Made by a program: the position numbers and the translations under genes
DNA from: Diploscapter coronatus
Lineage: Eukaryota; Nematoda; Chromadorea; Rhabditida; Rhabditidae
DNA: 64,000 bases
Direction of reading: 5' to 3'
NCBI GenBank assembly: GCA_964036155.1
Contig: OZ038422.1
Coordinates: 30,837,201-30,901,200 of the forward strand
Notes under the pieces: model-generated
Told to the model about the DNA's origin: nothing
The model's database searches: none
The model's input: only the letters and a program-made list of their open reading frames with translations
In this document: positions 9,301-21,394 of the stretch, one piece after another
Layout: each line of letters starts with the position of its first letter
Numbering within the stretch: the first letter of the stretch is position 1

Positions 9301-12300
9301 CAGAAATAGCGCTAGGGAGTGACTTTCGCGGTTCAAATTGGTTCAAAATTGGAAAAGCAGCTCACTTTGAAACATTTTGATTGACTATGTATTCAATTAA
9401 GCTTGGAGCAGCTTATGATGGGACAAAGTTATGTTCAACTAGATTTAGGAATTTTTCAAACCATCAACATAGATACTTATTATTGTTCTCTATGTCAAGA
9501 ATTATAAAGATTATTCCTAATTTGTTCATAAAATAGTTATATGACATTTCTATACTATTTTTAATCAAATTAAGGCTTTTTATTTTTTTATTTAAAGTTC
9601 CGGTTTCGCAAATTCCGGTTCCAGTTTTCAATCATGGCTCCGGTTCCGAAATTTTTTAATTTAATGCCGTCTCACCTCTTTTTTTAATCTGAATCCGTGA
9701 TCGCCAATAAAAATGACGAAAGCGTTTTCCAGCTAAAATCTCATTCTTTCGGAGATATGAAAATACGGACCTTTTCTTGATGCTCCTTCAAAAATCGATG
9801 ATAGACTTCATCTAAAATCACCGAATCGTCCGGATTACCGTGTGAGTCCGTTGAAAGCCATGTGAATCCGAATTTTGGTGTGTCTGGAATAAAATTGCTC
9901 GAATCAATATTTTGTGCTCATCAAGATTTTTTATAAGCAAAAATGGATGTTTATTATTGGTGCCCATTAAAATTAAGTTTTATTTTTCAACAAACACATA
10001 TTAATTTGAAATATAATTTTCAAGAAAGAAATTTATGGCTTTTCAAGAATATTTATAACTTTAACGAGTAGAAAAACTAATAAATGGATTGTCTACCTGT
10101 ATAAGTATTAATAAACTGTGACGTGTAGGTCAAAATGTCGTCATATAATTTAATGCAGTTTTTTGCGTTGTGATGCTTCTTGAGAAGTTCATCACCATTT
10201 TCCATAAAATAATATTGCATAAATAAACTAAATTTATAAAATTTAGGCTTGAGCTAATAACGGAAATAAACTCGAATGTACAAACTATAAGCAGGGTCCC
10301 CAAGCTCCGCCCCTTTGCAAAAATGCATTTATGATAGAAACGTGGTAGTTTGATATCAAAAATTTGGGAAGGAAGTACTCTTGAAACCCCCGAACGACTC
10401 AAGAACCCTACCTAGATCGAGATAAATCTGATAAAATGGAATGGTTCTTGCAAAAAAGGGCAAAGTAGCCACACAGAACCACGCATAAGCAATATTTCGT
10501 TTGCGAGAATGTGTTCATTTTGGATGATTGATTTTTTCTTCACAGAAATCTTATTTACAACCCAAATGATCTTTTATGTGCAAAATTTATCCAAAAATGA
10601 GACTTGTCATATCCACCTAGGGACCCTAACCATGAGATCTATGAAGTAATCTGGCCAGACGAAAAGAAATTAACAAGGATAGGATAAACCACAAGAAAAT
10701 ATCGTTAAATGTTGGAACGAATTCATAGTTGAATTTTAGATTTATAGTTAATTGCAGGAAAATTTGGAGCATCAGCATTTCAATCAAAAGGGAAGAAAAC
10801 CTTGTATCATGATCCGCATCGGATTCTCTGGTAGTGTAACCTAAGCATTCCCAATAAAACTGTGCAGAAATAGTATGGTCGATTCCATCTAATGTCTGAA
10901 AAATTTTCGTTAATAATTTTAATATTATTATCATGCAGCTTTTTTGCTGAAGTATCGAGTGGAATATCCAAATACAAAGGGAAAATGATAAAATTCACTA
11001 GTTAAATAAACTTTCTTCGATTTTTATACTACATACTTTCCAAAATTTAATGACAAATTTCTATGTTTACAAAGACAAATCTTTAAATTTTGTGAAAGAG
11101 TTGATATTCCATGCCTTATAACCATTATCGGAGAATTTCTTGAATAGTGACGGTTCCGTTCCATTCCAAGGCCTAAGACAGAACTCGGTGTAACTATAGT
11201 CTGTTGGTATATTGGGCACGTTGAAAGGAGTTCGATCGATATCGAAAGTCGCCAGACCTACATATTTTCGAATTTTTACCTAGTTGTATGCAATTTCTCA
11301 ACGTTTGAAAATTTCTGACGGTTCCTGACTTTGTCAGCTCTAGGGCGAACCTTGAGAAATAGCGTTGTTCCATATGAGAGTGGAGAGAAGTATTGTTCTT
11401 TGGACTTACTTGCCGAACAATACTATTTCTCAAAGTTCGTCCTAGAGCGAGCAAAGTTTGAACGCGCTCTTATGGATATACGAGGAAATCGTGAGCTTTT
11501 CATCAAATTTTCAGAATTGTTGAAAATAATATAAACAAATAGAAATATTTGATCTCAGAAGAAAAGAATCAGAAAAGATTTACCGTATAGTAGAGCCCAA
11601 GCGTTGGGGCGACTGTTCTTCCCGATTTTGTTCAGATACGGAAACGATACAGCTTCGAAATCACGTTCCAAAAACTGCAGAGTTCGACGAAAATTCCTGC
11701 AAAATTCGATAATTACCAGAAAAGATTGTGAAATTCTTCACCTTTTAGCTTGTCCAGCTGAAACGGAATCAGTCAAAATGACGTATGTATCAAATTTCTT
11801 GTCCTTTGGAGGATAAGTTATCAGTTTTGGCTGTCTACAATGATATGTGAAATCTCAAAGATTGAATAAAATTTACTCAAAGCACAAAAAAACTGTCTGA
11901 CATATATGGTCGCTTTTCAAATTATTCACAACGCAACAGAATATCAGTGTAGCTACACTATCATGTTCATTAACTACGGTGAGCCACGCTTTCTTTACTC
12001 CAAAAATAATATATGCCCCGCAAAGATATATTCCAGACGACGTAGCATCTCTCTAGCTTTTGTCTGGTTTCTTTTTTTGAAGGGGGAAATCTCTCTTGCC
12101 TGTATTGAAGCATGGAGGCAAAATAATATATTTTTACCGCATAAAAAAGAGGAGTCAAATAATGGCAACTAAAAGACGCTCACCGAATTTCGCAAAAGTT
12201 TCGCATACAAAAGGTGTTTGTTAGTGAACATAATCGAGCGGTAGTGAGATAATTCTAGTATATCAAGATATCGTTTTTAGTTCCGAATTTATAAAAGAGA

Positions 12301-13113
12301 AAGTTAAGTAGGAAATTAGAAAAAAAAAACATACGGAATAATTTGCATATGGAGCATGGAATATTCTGGAGTTTTCCTTTGCTTTCGTCTACACTGTACA
12401 TTCACAACTTCGCAGTTAAATGTAGAATTTTCGATTGGAATAAAAGACTTCAGACGCAACACTCGATCAATTACTCGTAAAATGCATCTGAAAATCAAAA
12501 TTTTTATGAAATAGCCACAAATCCGATTTATCAAATAAAAAAAGGTAATTTGAGAATTTTATATTTAAATGTTCTATGAACGATCGCGGGAATAATATGT
12601 CATCAAGTCACCTAGCTTCGCAGTAAATGTCCGGCCTCGTGGCAACAACCCTTCCGTCCATGAAATTCGTCCATTTTCTGTAGTTTCTGTCGCAATTGGC
12701 GAGAGTGTCCTTATGCAAATCGACTAGCTGAAAAATCGCCTCTTCAAAAACTATCAAAAGAAAGTACTACATCGAAGATTTCAGACGTAAAAGGATCATA
12801 GTCGGGCAGTTTGCACTTTTCAAACACGCTCCAGGTTTTTTTCTCGTCGATTTTTGAAAGGCACTCGTTCAAATTTCCCCTGAAACTTAGTATTTTATTA
12901 CAATTTTGAACATGGTGTAAAGTTCAATATCATCTCCTCCTCCCCCATTTATAACTCTTTCTTACTCTCACTTTGGTTTTGAGCTTTATAAATGATTGTT
13001 TTGTAATATTTTTACCGAATAATATCCCAATCAATTGGACCATCATAGGAGGCTCCAGAAAAGCTAATGTAGATGTAGGATGCAGTAATGAATGCCACAC
13101 TGAAAAGGATCAT
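6336..13113 (-). CDS. DUF229 sulfatase-like membrane protein
   Basis: Exons run from 13016-13113 (ATG, signal-anchor MILFSVAFITASYIYIS) through 12771-12879, 12612-12727, 12335-12487, 11742-11834, 11584-11696, 11115-11257, 10801-10895, 10097-10227, 9771-9883, 9676-9732, 8480-8644, 7624-7849, 6726-6834, 6553-6674 and 6336-6492. Landmarks: VILTDSVSAGQ, NKIGKNSRPNAWALL, GFTWLSTDSHG, FIGDHGFR (an alkaline-phosphatase-fold metal site in sulfatase relatives), NPMLSISVP and CQTLPIPSQYCIC, ending ICFCKN. DUF229 proteins share the sulfatase fold; the substrate is unknown. All junctions keep frame except 7624 to 6834, where the phases disagree, so a micro-exon is missed or the gene carries a frameshift. 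The intron after 11115 has a GC donor. The large introns hold small inverted-repeat elements. Confidence 0.82.
8064..8261. mobile_element. hAT-like MITE inside a DUF229 intron
   Basis: The two ends are imperfect inverted repeats (CAGGGACGAAACGTAATTCC and, read inward from the right, CAGAGACAAGACGGAATTCC). The arms continue through a GAGAGAGTAT block. The flanks ATGACAGC (8057-8064) and ATGACAAC (8262-8269) are close to an 8-bp target duplication, as hAT elements make. It lies in the intron between exons 8480-8644 and 7624-7849. Confidence 0.65.
10292..10628. mobile_element. hAT-like element inside a DUF229 intron
   Basis: The left end CAGGGTCCCCAAGC and the right end, read inward as TAGGGTCCCTAGG, form short inverted repeats. 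The flanking octamers ACTATAAG and ACCATGAG agree at six of eight positions. The left part shares the AAGCTCCGCCCC block of the dispersed repeat family seen near 780 and 5490. No coding content. Confidence 0.45.
11336..11450. repeat. Inverted repeat in a DUF229 intron
   Basis: The arm GCTCTAGGGCGAACCTTGAG at 11336 is repeated in reverse as CTCAAAGTTCGTCCTAGAGC ending near 11450, with about 35 bases per arm and 40 bases between. Probably a small foldback element within the intron between exons 11584-11696 and 11115-11257. Confidence 0.55.
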
Positions 13114-13846
13114 TTTTAAATGGAAATGCAAGTTTTCGAAGTATATGGAGGATACAAGTGGTGCAAAGTTTTTGAAGCTAATTTGATAATCAATTTTTCG
13201 TCACCTAAGTTTATTTAAAATGAAGTAGTTTTACAAGGTAGCAATTAAATACAGGAGGCGTTCTCTAAGGCGCCATATATCTCATAATATAAATTCACGG
13301 TGATCTAATTAGGGTATTTTTTAAATTTGCATATCAAGATTAGCAGGCTTGTTTGTCGAGTTATATGAAATTCGAAGATTGATAACTTTAATTCTAATGG
13401 AAAATGGGCAGTTGTTATATAACAGATGACAGAGGACTTAGCTAGGGGATACTTCATCAGTTTTTTCTTAAATACCCTCGTCATTTCATAGTTAAGACCT
13501 GTCATTTAATAGAATATCCTCCGTCATATAGTAACTGTCGATATTACGTACCAAAACCAATAAATCAAATAACGTGATCTGCAGTAATGATAAACATGCT
13601 TTTTCCGATATCCGTGAATAGCTAATCTGATAAATTGTAGTATATTATCGATAACTTGATCAAATAGCGTATAGCAGAACAATTTTATTCTTCTTATCGA
13701 CATCTCACTTTTCAGTTTTAGGGTATCTGTGATCTGTAAACGTTCAATTACTTAAGAGCAGTCCTAGGGAGGACGATCGTCAGAAAACCTTCGCGACCTA
13801 CCCCCCGCATATTTTCTTCGTCTGGCGAAAGTGCTCCCTAGGTCTG
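13114..13846. other. Intergenic upstream of DUF229 gene; no gene seen
   Basis: This presumably contains the promoter of the minus-strand DUF229 gene, but no motif stands out. Near 13759-13846 there is a short palindromic block (TCCTAGGGAGG and TCCCTAGG around a GTCTGGCGAAAGTGC stretch) related to one at about 9167-9185. Confidence 0.45.
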
Positions 13847-14193
13847 CTTAAGAGTGGATGTCAGGAAAAATCAAAGTCATAAGGAAGGGGTGCGGAACAG
13901 AGGTCCGTCGATTTTTCTGATTTTCACATCTTATACAGTTTTTCACGCTGATCATCATGGTATGGTTTGTTTTTCAAAAATCATATCTCCCCGTGTGTGC
14001 ACATCCTAGAATAAGTTTTGGAACAAAAGCTGATCAACCTGAAGAGCTCTACAAGCTTTCATGAAAAATCGACTGCACCATGATGATCAGCGTGAAAAAC
14101 TGTACTATATATGTGAAAATCAGTCAAATCGGTGGACTCCTGTTCCGCACCCCTTTCTTATGACTTTGACTTTTCCTAATATCCACTCTTAAG
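13847..14193. mobile_element. 347-bp inverted-repeat element bounded by CTTAAG
   Basis: The arms at about 13847-13971 and 14070-14193 are imperfect inverted repeats (CTTAAGAGTGGAT... and ...ATCCACTCTTAAG), including a shared GGGGTGCGGAACAG block and a GTTTTTCACGCTGATCAT block. The centre is about 100 bases with no coding capacity. A foldback or MITE-type element. Confidence 0.65.
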
Positions 14194-14242
14194 ACCGAGT
14201 CTTTGAGAAATTCAACCAAAAGGTGATCAGTGGAAAAACCGT

Positions 14243-14757
14243 TGTTTTTCCGGGATTTTTAGTGTTAACTAACTATATTCGACCTGAAGAACACGATTTC
14301 GGGGCTTTTCCCCTAAGTTTTCAAGTCCAGGTTCGGGTCCCAAGGTCCGAAGGTCAAATTTCAAAAGTCATCCTGACACCCCGAAACCTATATCAGAAGC
14401 ACCAGCTCGATGAGCTAAGTTGAATGATGCAAGGAATTTTTCAAATTCGACCTTATTATCGCAAGTTACGGCTAAAAACAGTTCAGAGACGTCAAAAAAA
14501 CATAAATGTTGATGATTCTTCGATTATTTTCAGGGAAATGATAAGAGCCTGTGCGATAAATCGTTTATATTTACATATTAAAAGTCCTGAGGATTATTTT
14601 CATACGAAAAAGTCGTACATTGAGCATGCCCAGCTAGGCTTTTTCCGGTCCGAACCTGGACTTGAAAATTTCGGGAAAAAGCCCAAAATGATGTTCTCCA
14701 GGTTGAATATAGGTAGAAAACACTCAGAAATTCCTTCAAAAACGAATTTGAAACCCC
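14243..14757. repeat. Imperfect long inverted repeat
   Basis: The left arm (about 14243-14352) and right arm (about 14648-14757) are reverse complements with mismatches, sharing TTTTCAAGTCCAGGTTCGG and a degenerate GGGCTTTTTCCC block. Open frames of 60-120 codons here are products of the repeat and show no family resemblance. Confidence 0.6.
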
Positions 14758-14818
14758 TGGTCCGAGTAGTTTCGAGAATTGCGAAGAATCTGTTTTAAAC
14801 TTTCTAATTCTTGTTCAG

Positions 14819-14977
14819 GGCGCAACATATTTTTTTAAAAATATTTACCTTGCTGAATTGAGCCAGTATGATCGTGTGATTGTGGATTATTATGTCAGAA
14901 CGGGAGAAGCAGAAGTTGTCGTGATGCGCGATAGGAGATATCGGGCTCCTGATCAATGGCAGTTTCTAGAAGTTCAT
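14819..14977 (+). pseudogene. Isolated GT92 (DUF23)-like exon
   Basis: A 159-bp open exon lies between a TTGTTCAG acceptor and a CAT|GTGAGT donor, phase 0 at both ends. It encodes 53 residues including GATYFFKNIYLAELSQYD and DYYVRTGEAEVV, resembling the segment of nematode GT92 glycosyltransferases where the chain reads 'G-A-T-x-F-Y...V...Y...G.ve'. No partner exon is found: inverted repeats lie directly upstream and repeat-like DNA downstream. It is best seen as a relic exon of a glycosyltransferase gene once in the cluster. A distant partner exon cannot be excluded. Confidence 0.5.
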
Positions 14978-16350
14978 GTGAGTTGCTTTTCGAACTTGAT
15001 TATAAAGTCAAACAATCTAGCTAGATTGAATTTCGTTAACGACCCCCCTTCATTACAACATAACTACACGAGTTTGAAGCGTATATTTCGTATGTGGAAA
15101 TTGTCATAGGCTTTAATCGAGGGGATAGGGTAGGGAATAGATTAGGAGAATCCAAAAGTTTTTAGTAACGGCTTCATTTAATTTATGCACTCGTGCGTGT
15201 AATAAACCTACATCCACGCACGTACAGATATTAGTAATTGCTCTTTCGGAAAGAATGAAGATCGTTTACGATAGATAAAACGGAAATTCAAGGGACTGAA
15301 ATGAACACGTTTTTTTCAATTTTCATTTATCCTGTAGGGTTTCAGCCTGCTAATGTCTTGAGTCAATTTTTCGCTTAAATGATTTTTGATGAATTTATCG
15401 TCAATTTAGATAGGATCTTTTCACGTTTTTACCCTTAAATATGAATTGCAACCGGTTTGTGGGATTCTTTGCACTATTACGTTTTACGAGAGGCCAAGAT
15501 TTGGAATAATAAAGAGTTAGCAATATCTCTTTCTTCACAAAGTTCGAATCGCTCATTACTTCGTTTCGTTATTTTATCACTTCGCCAACTTACAACTTTT
15601 GCTAAGAAAATACTAACTTTTACAGGTCTGCAATTATTTGACATTACATGCCTGTAAACGTGCTCGTGGAGATCCCCAATTTACAGTTCTAATCTTTCGT
15701 AGTCTCTTGTAATTTCTCGTTTTCACTTGTAAATTTTAGAAAAAAAGAATTGCAAAGCTGTGCAGACTCGCAAATTCCTGCAAACTCGTGTAAATTGTTA
15801 TAAACCTATGAACGTGCACGTACGGGTCTGCTAAACCTTTGCTAATTTATTGCGGCCAGATGACATTCTTTCGCAAAATTTTTAACGCGAAAATCAAGTC
15901 GGAATATCTACTTGGGGATCCTGATATTTCATCTTCAACAGAGAAAACTCATCCCTTACTGATAAGTAAGTTTTTTGGCTGACGTATTGTATTGGCCAGA
16001 CGAATCCTAGTCCAGCTTACCGAGGAAGTGAAGAGACGTTGAAGAAGAATTCACAGATTTTTCCTCCAGCAGATCTGTCTCCTCTGTAGTCCTTCTGTAT
16101 GCGAGAGATGAGAATTGTTGATATCGTGTCAATATCAAGTGATTTTGTAATTATTTTGGTATCTGTGTCAAGCGTGCAAAGATTTTACAGATAAAATAAT
16201 TTAACGATGGAATGGTGCCAAAAACTTTAAACGCGCTATTTGAGATTAGTTTACGCACGTTACAAAGAAGACTAGGACTCTTTTGGCCATAATGAATATG
16301 TGTATTCTAGCGATTTTATCCGTGTTTCCAATATACATTTTCATATTCAG
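14978..16350. other. No supported gene; repeat-like sequence and unknown first exon of STELLO gene
   Basis: Blocks such as CTCGTGCGTGTAATAAACCT (about 15191) and a diverged partner near 15800 suggest an old repeat. A GTCTGGCC-like block recurs near 15990. The first exon of the STELLO-like gene, which must end in phase 1, should lie here, but I could not choose one. Confidence 0.4.
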
Positions 16351-19300
16351 ATGCTAGTCTAAATTATATTCGCAGAAGTCTCAACAAATTTATTATTCTA
16401 ACGGTTATCGCATTTGTTGTGATAAATTGGATTGCCTTCAAATATGGAAGCAGCAAGATCAAAACTATGTATGTAAACCTATATTAAGGATATTGTTATA
16501 CAATTGGAATATTTTAGCGAAAATTTTGAAACCATAGTAGAATCGGCTAAAGCAAAAATGCCGGAAATTAGCAGTAATAAATGGATAGTGTTAACAACGA
16601 TTAATGAGCCCACAGAAGATGTCAAGGTAGCGTCACTCTTAGTAGCAGTTACTTGGAATGAACCAATTCTATTTCAGTATCTTGCATCTCTTTCCGGATG
16701 GAATTTAGTCGTAGTAGCGGATCTGAAAACTCCGAAAAATTGGAATTTGGAAGGCGTTCACTTTCTATCTGTTGAAATGCAGCTTGATATGAGCTTAGGT
16801 ACAATAAAGTTTGGCCTAGAGATTCACTTTTACTTTTTTAAATTTATAATTTAGCATTTAATTTTGTCCGAAAATTGCCCTACAAATCGTATACTCGAAA
16901 AATGGTTGGTTATTTGTATGCGATTGCGCATGGAGCTGAGTGGATTTATGATACAGATGACGATAATCGACCCATTTTTGGAGGACTCGATACCTTTGAC
17001 TTCGCAGATGAACGAAGTGGAGTTAGATTCGAGAGAAATCATGAAGATCCAATAATGTGAGCATCTGAAAATAATTGTCATAAAATTCGTCTTTCAGAAA
17101 TCGACTGTTCAATCCTTATCTGTATTTTGGAAGACCAAACATGTGGCCGAGGGGATTTCCTTTGGAGTATTTCAGTGTAATGTTTACGGAGAAAAAGATT
17201 TTCATTTTTTAATGATTTCAGCAACACAATCACACTGATGCTAATTTCCGATTATGTGAAGTACAAAAGAGGGCTGCAGTTCAACAAGGACTCGTTGATA
17301 TGGATCCTGATGTCGATGCCATTTTCAGGTAAATTATTTCAATGAATTTGATCAATTTAAAATACTCAGATTACTACATGCAAATCCAACCAAAGTTTCA
17401 TCAGAGCATTTCAATCGACATGCACCTCCCATAATTTTGGGCCAGAAAATGTATTCGCCTTGGAATTCACAGAATACTCTCTTCCACAGAAATGCATTCT
17501 TCACCATGTTCCTGCCTACTACTGTTTCTTTCAGGTAATAAGTAAGAATATTTTCTAAAAATCAGAATAGTTTAGAACAACAGATATTTGGCGATCGTAC
17601 TTTTCGCAGAAATTATTGCATCTCATCGATGAATACATTGCATTTTACCCTGTGAATGCAGTTCAAATCAGAAACGCTCACAATTATCTGAAGGATTTCG
17701 AAGATGAACAGTAAGGTTCATTATTTCTCAAAGATATTTACCATAATTCAGAGAAGTTTATCTCAAGTCAGGGGAGTTATTGAAATTCCTTGATGAGTGG
17801 AAATGCAGTCAAGATTCTACAGCGAATTGTGCGATTGAATTGGCTGAACAATTTGGGTTCGTTTTTCCAAAATATTTATTTCTTCATTTTCAAATTTAGG
17901 AAAATGGAATTTTGGTTCAAAGACGATGTTGATTTGTTCAAGGAATGGGTTCACGATTTAGTTGAAATCGGGTATCTTATCTCATTGTCTTTGTATAAAT
18001 ATCTTATCATCTATTTTAGATATGTATTCCCACAATTATCTAAACCAACGAATTACGAATTGCCTGAATCTGAGAAGACAAGAACTGTGAAATGTCGACG
18101 AATGTTTTTGCAGCTATTCAACGATAAATCGACTGGAAATAGTGAAAAAGTTGTGTCAAAAGTTATTTTTAAGATAAAATTCATTTTCAGGATTATAGCA
18201 GAGCGCTTCAAAAGATAGAAAATTTCCAGGACCTTATCGAATTCTGCCATAAGTCTCGTTATACAGGTTACAATAATGATAAAAAATAACTTCGAAAAAG
18301 CATGCACATAATTCAGAATTCAATCATACCATTACATCTCATAAGGCCTTGGCGAAACAGCACTCAAATAGTGTCCAATTGAATAATATTCTTGACACGG
18401 TATTTACAATTAGGAGAAGTCATTTCTTAAAATAATATAATTAGTTCCATTTAAGGCATTGATAATCATCTGCAATAACAAAATGGAATTCAAATACGGA
18501 TATTCGCTCCTCCAAAGACTTTACGAGCCATATTTTGGAGCCGTGATTTTCTGTGGAAGTTGGTATCCAGAAGAACAAAACTTTGGCAATAATCATTGAT
18601 CTTTTTATTCAAAGAAAACTTGAATTCAGATGACTTTGATGTACCTCCGCTAAAATATCCATTCAACTATATTCATCTCAATCCCAGAGAAATTAATCGC
18701 GGCTATCATGGCTACATCTGCTTGGTAAAGGCATATGAATTGGGTCTGAGGAATATAAAGGGTGCGTTATTATCGAAAATTATGGATATCTAAAAAGTTA
18801 GGTTATTTCGCTGTTGCCGATGACGCGATGCTAAATTTCTGGCAGCCATTCAATCTTAATTTGGTGTTTCATCAGATGGGTTCGAAAGGAGGTCGGTTTT
18901 TATCCATCAACTACGTCGCTATCCACCAAAAATTTTGGTGGATAGCGACCTACACTCGGTTCGAAATCTTTAGCATCAGAACGTGGCGGTTGGTGGGAGC
19001 GAGACGACGTCGGTAATTTATTTACTCACTTATAAAAATTACAGCTAGAAATAGTCTAAAGCTTCCATTGTTTTGATTTGAAAATGTTCAAAAATTTTCT
19101 GAAATAAATAAATGATAGAAATGCTCATATTTGTGATTTTGTTGGCAAAAAGTTAGAAAATGAATCAAAAATAATAATGGAAAGATTTCTTCTGCTTTGT
19201 TTAATGCTGCAAAATAAAAGTTTTACAGATGGAGAAAAGGTTTATTTATTTTAGGTCAAAAAGCGATGGAGAGGGCGATAGAAATGGTTAAAGACGAAAA

Positions 19301-20367
19301 TAAATGCGACAAATCTTGCCGGGAAACAGTTGAGGAATATCAGCAAAGGGTAATCAGTTATCCCTCTATACTCATTGTTATCAAGCTGATTTAGTTACGC
19401 AAAAAGAAAATAATCAGTGAGAATGAAACGGTCTTCACAGAAATGCAGAAATTTTCAAGCTGGACGCTCAGTGACATGTAAGTCGGTTGCGAATTTTACT
19501 GAGCTAGAATAATCGTATGAATAAACTCAGATATTACATACCGACACACGAAATGCCTTTCTTTTCTGGTCTCATGAAGATTTTCTACAAGGGCGGACTC
19601 TTCATCGAATGTGCCTTCGTTAAATATTTGAGAGTTGTTGACCATCAAATGTATGTTAATTAGTTAAAGTGAATTTCAAGATTTCACGAACAAAGCTACT
19701 TATTAATGTGGTTCTTAATCTGGGAGGTGCAAAGGGATGCGCGGTTATTTTCATGCTTAGAAAAATAGAGAATAGTACGCGAAACAGAGACTGGTCTAGA
19801 ATAATTCTCTCTTAATTTTCGACCCCCTTCCCAGATTTCAACTCTTCATTAATAATACTAGCACTGCGGTAAAGAAAGTCAGAGATAATTCTGATTAGAA
19901 AAAAAAATCCCAAATATTGAAGAGCGCTTCAACAATCATGCCAGAAATTTTTGTCCATTATCAAACAATTCTCGGGTTTGAATGATCTGTAACATAGACT
20001 TCACTAATTAATAGAAAAAGACAAATTTTCTGAAAGTTTGATAGTGTTTATAAATATTAATCTAATTATTTTCAGACCAACCAAGGTTGACGAGTCGACT
20101 GCAATGACGAAATTTGCTCGTAAAACCTATTTGGTTAAATACTACAACGAAGATCTGACATTTTTCCATTCGATCAAGTTCAGCCAATTCATTAAAAATA
20201 AGAATGAACGATATAAGTAAGCTATTTTAAGAAAGATGTTTTACAATTACGAGTTTTCTTGCAGGTTTTGCTCCACAGTTGTGAAGTCCTATCATAAAGT
20301 ATTATTCTTGAATTCGAACTTCGCAAATGGTATCAATAATACGATTTTTGAGACACCGACTGTGTAA
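16351..20367 (+). CDS. STELLO-like (DUF288) glycosyltransferase-related membrane protein
   Basis: Twenty-two in-phase exons: 16351-16468, 16518-16626, 16678-16798, 16855-17056, 17098-17176, 17222-17328, 17370-17534, 17576-17710, 17752-17856, 17900-17971, 18020-18152, 18191-18266, 18317-18399, 18456-18585, 18630-18761, 18802-18879, 18974-19012, 19255-19349, 19395-19477, 19531-19650, 20076-20216 and 20265-20367 (TAA). They give about 808 residues. A signal-anchor helix (KFIILTVIAFVVINWIAF) is followed by KWIVLTTINEPTEDVK, VVVADLKTPKNW, GAEWIYDTDDDNRP (an acidic DxD-type cluster), NMWPRGFPLEYF and SPWNSQNTLFH, all hallmarks of the family. Plant STELLO proteins act in the Golgi on cellulose synthase assembly; the nematode role is unknown. 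The first exon is missing because the first listed exon begins in mid-codon. The intron 18586-18629 is a 44-nt GC-AG intron. Confidence 0.85.
18915..18949. repeat. Perfect 17-nt palindrome in a STELLO-gene intron
   Basis: GTCGCTATCCACCAAAA and its exact reverse complement flank a single A. It would form a strong hairpin in RNA or DNA. It lies in the 94-nt intron 18880-18973, between the exons ending HQM and beginning ASERGGWW. It could be a small foldback element; nothing points to a microRNA. Confidence 0.75.
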
Positions 20368-21394
20368 TGTAGGGAATATTATTACGGGTATCGTTTAATT
20401 ACGTGTACTGATGATTATCAATTTATTGAGTTAGTCAATGTGAAAGAATAGAATTTAGAAATAAATACATGCAATCAAAAATATCATAGAGTTACATCGA
20501 GAGATGAATTTTTGCTCTTGGTATGAAAAATGGTGTAGTGATTGAAACTATACTTAGAAATGTCCGAATGCCAAAACTAGCATTCGAATTATGCATTAGA
20601 AATCTTCGGTAACGTTTTTCGACCCATCTGACCGGGCTCCTAATTGATAACCATGGAACATTGTTTTTGTATGACATACTTTGGATTTCTTTCTCAAACT
20701 TTTTAGTTGGAAACTTTCCCAAAATCTTCAAAAATCGCGATTTTTGGATATCACAACCCCAGTATCTCTAAAATTAAGGACCCTCCAAAAATCTCCATAC
20801 TAGACTCTGAAAGTACGATATTGATTTGTCTGCCATGTGCTTCGTCGTTTTTCATTTTAAAAATACGTACGAATGTGCATATCAAAGCTAAAAAATTTCT
20901 TCAAATGAAAAGTTTGTGAAAAAATAGTATCTTATGCTTGGTGAATCAAGCTATCTTAGGGATGAACAAATTGTTAGCTTTGCTTACTATATGCCCATGT
21001 TTGATTTTTTTCGCTTCAGCTATACAGCGTGCCTTATGGACTTTTAACAATGATATATTATGGTCCCCAAAAATTTATACTTCACAATTATAAACATTTT
21101 CTCATGAATTTATGATCATTAGCATCTAAAGATTCTATAAAGAATATTTGGAGCCATAGGTAGTAAATTTTATGCATCTGGCAACAGATAATAAGTGCGA
21201 CAATAATTTTTTCGCACCCTGTATAATGAGAAAAGCACTATTTTATAGAATTTCTACCAGTTACTATCACGCGCCCGCCATTTTCGTTCTTCGTTAAAAT
21301 CCAACAAAGCATTACGTCACTCCGTCATTACGCCAAATCCAGGCCGTCTTGTCATACAATTTTGCAAGATATGGCATGCTTAACTTGAGTAAAA
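20368..21394. other. Intergenic, convergent 3' ends; no gene seen
   Basis: This is the space between the stop of the STELLO-like gene (+) and the stop of the OAC gene (-). It contains GCACCCTGTATAATGAG near 21223, which resembles the end of some DNA transposons, but no partner end was found. Confidence 0.45.

Noticed and set aside
14223..14798. Adjacent open frames of 66 and 124 codons
   Set aside because: They lie across the arms of an imperfect inverted repeat, lack splice sites and resemble no protein family.
16504..16854. Single 116-codon open frame taken as a gene start
   Set aside because: The conserved STELLO frame shows an intron at 16627-16677 inside it and enters from an upstream exon at 16518; the ATG is not the gene's start.
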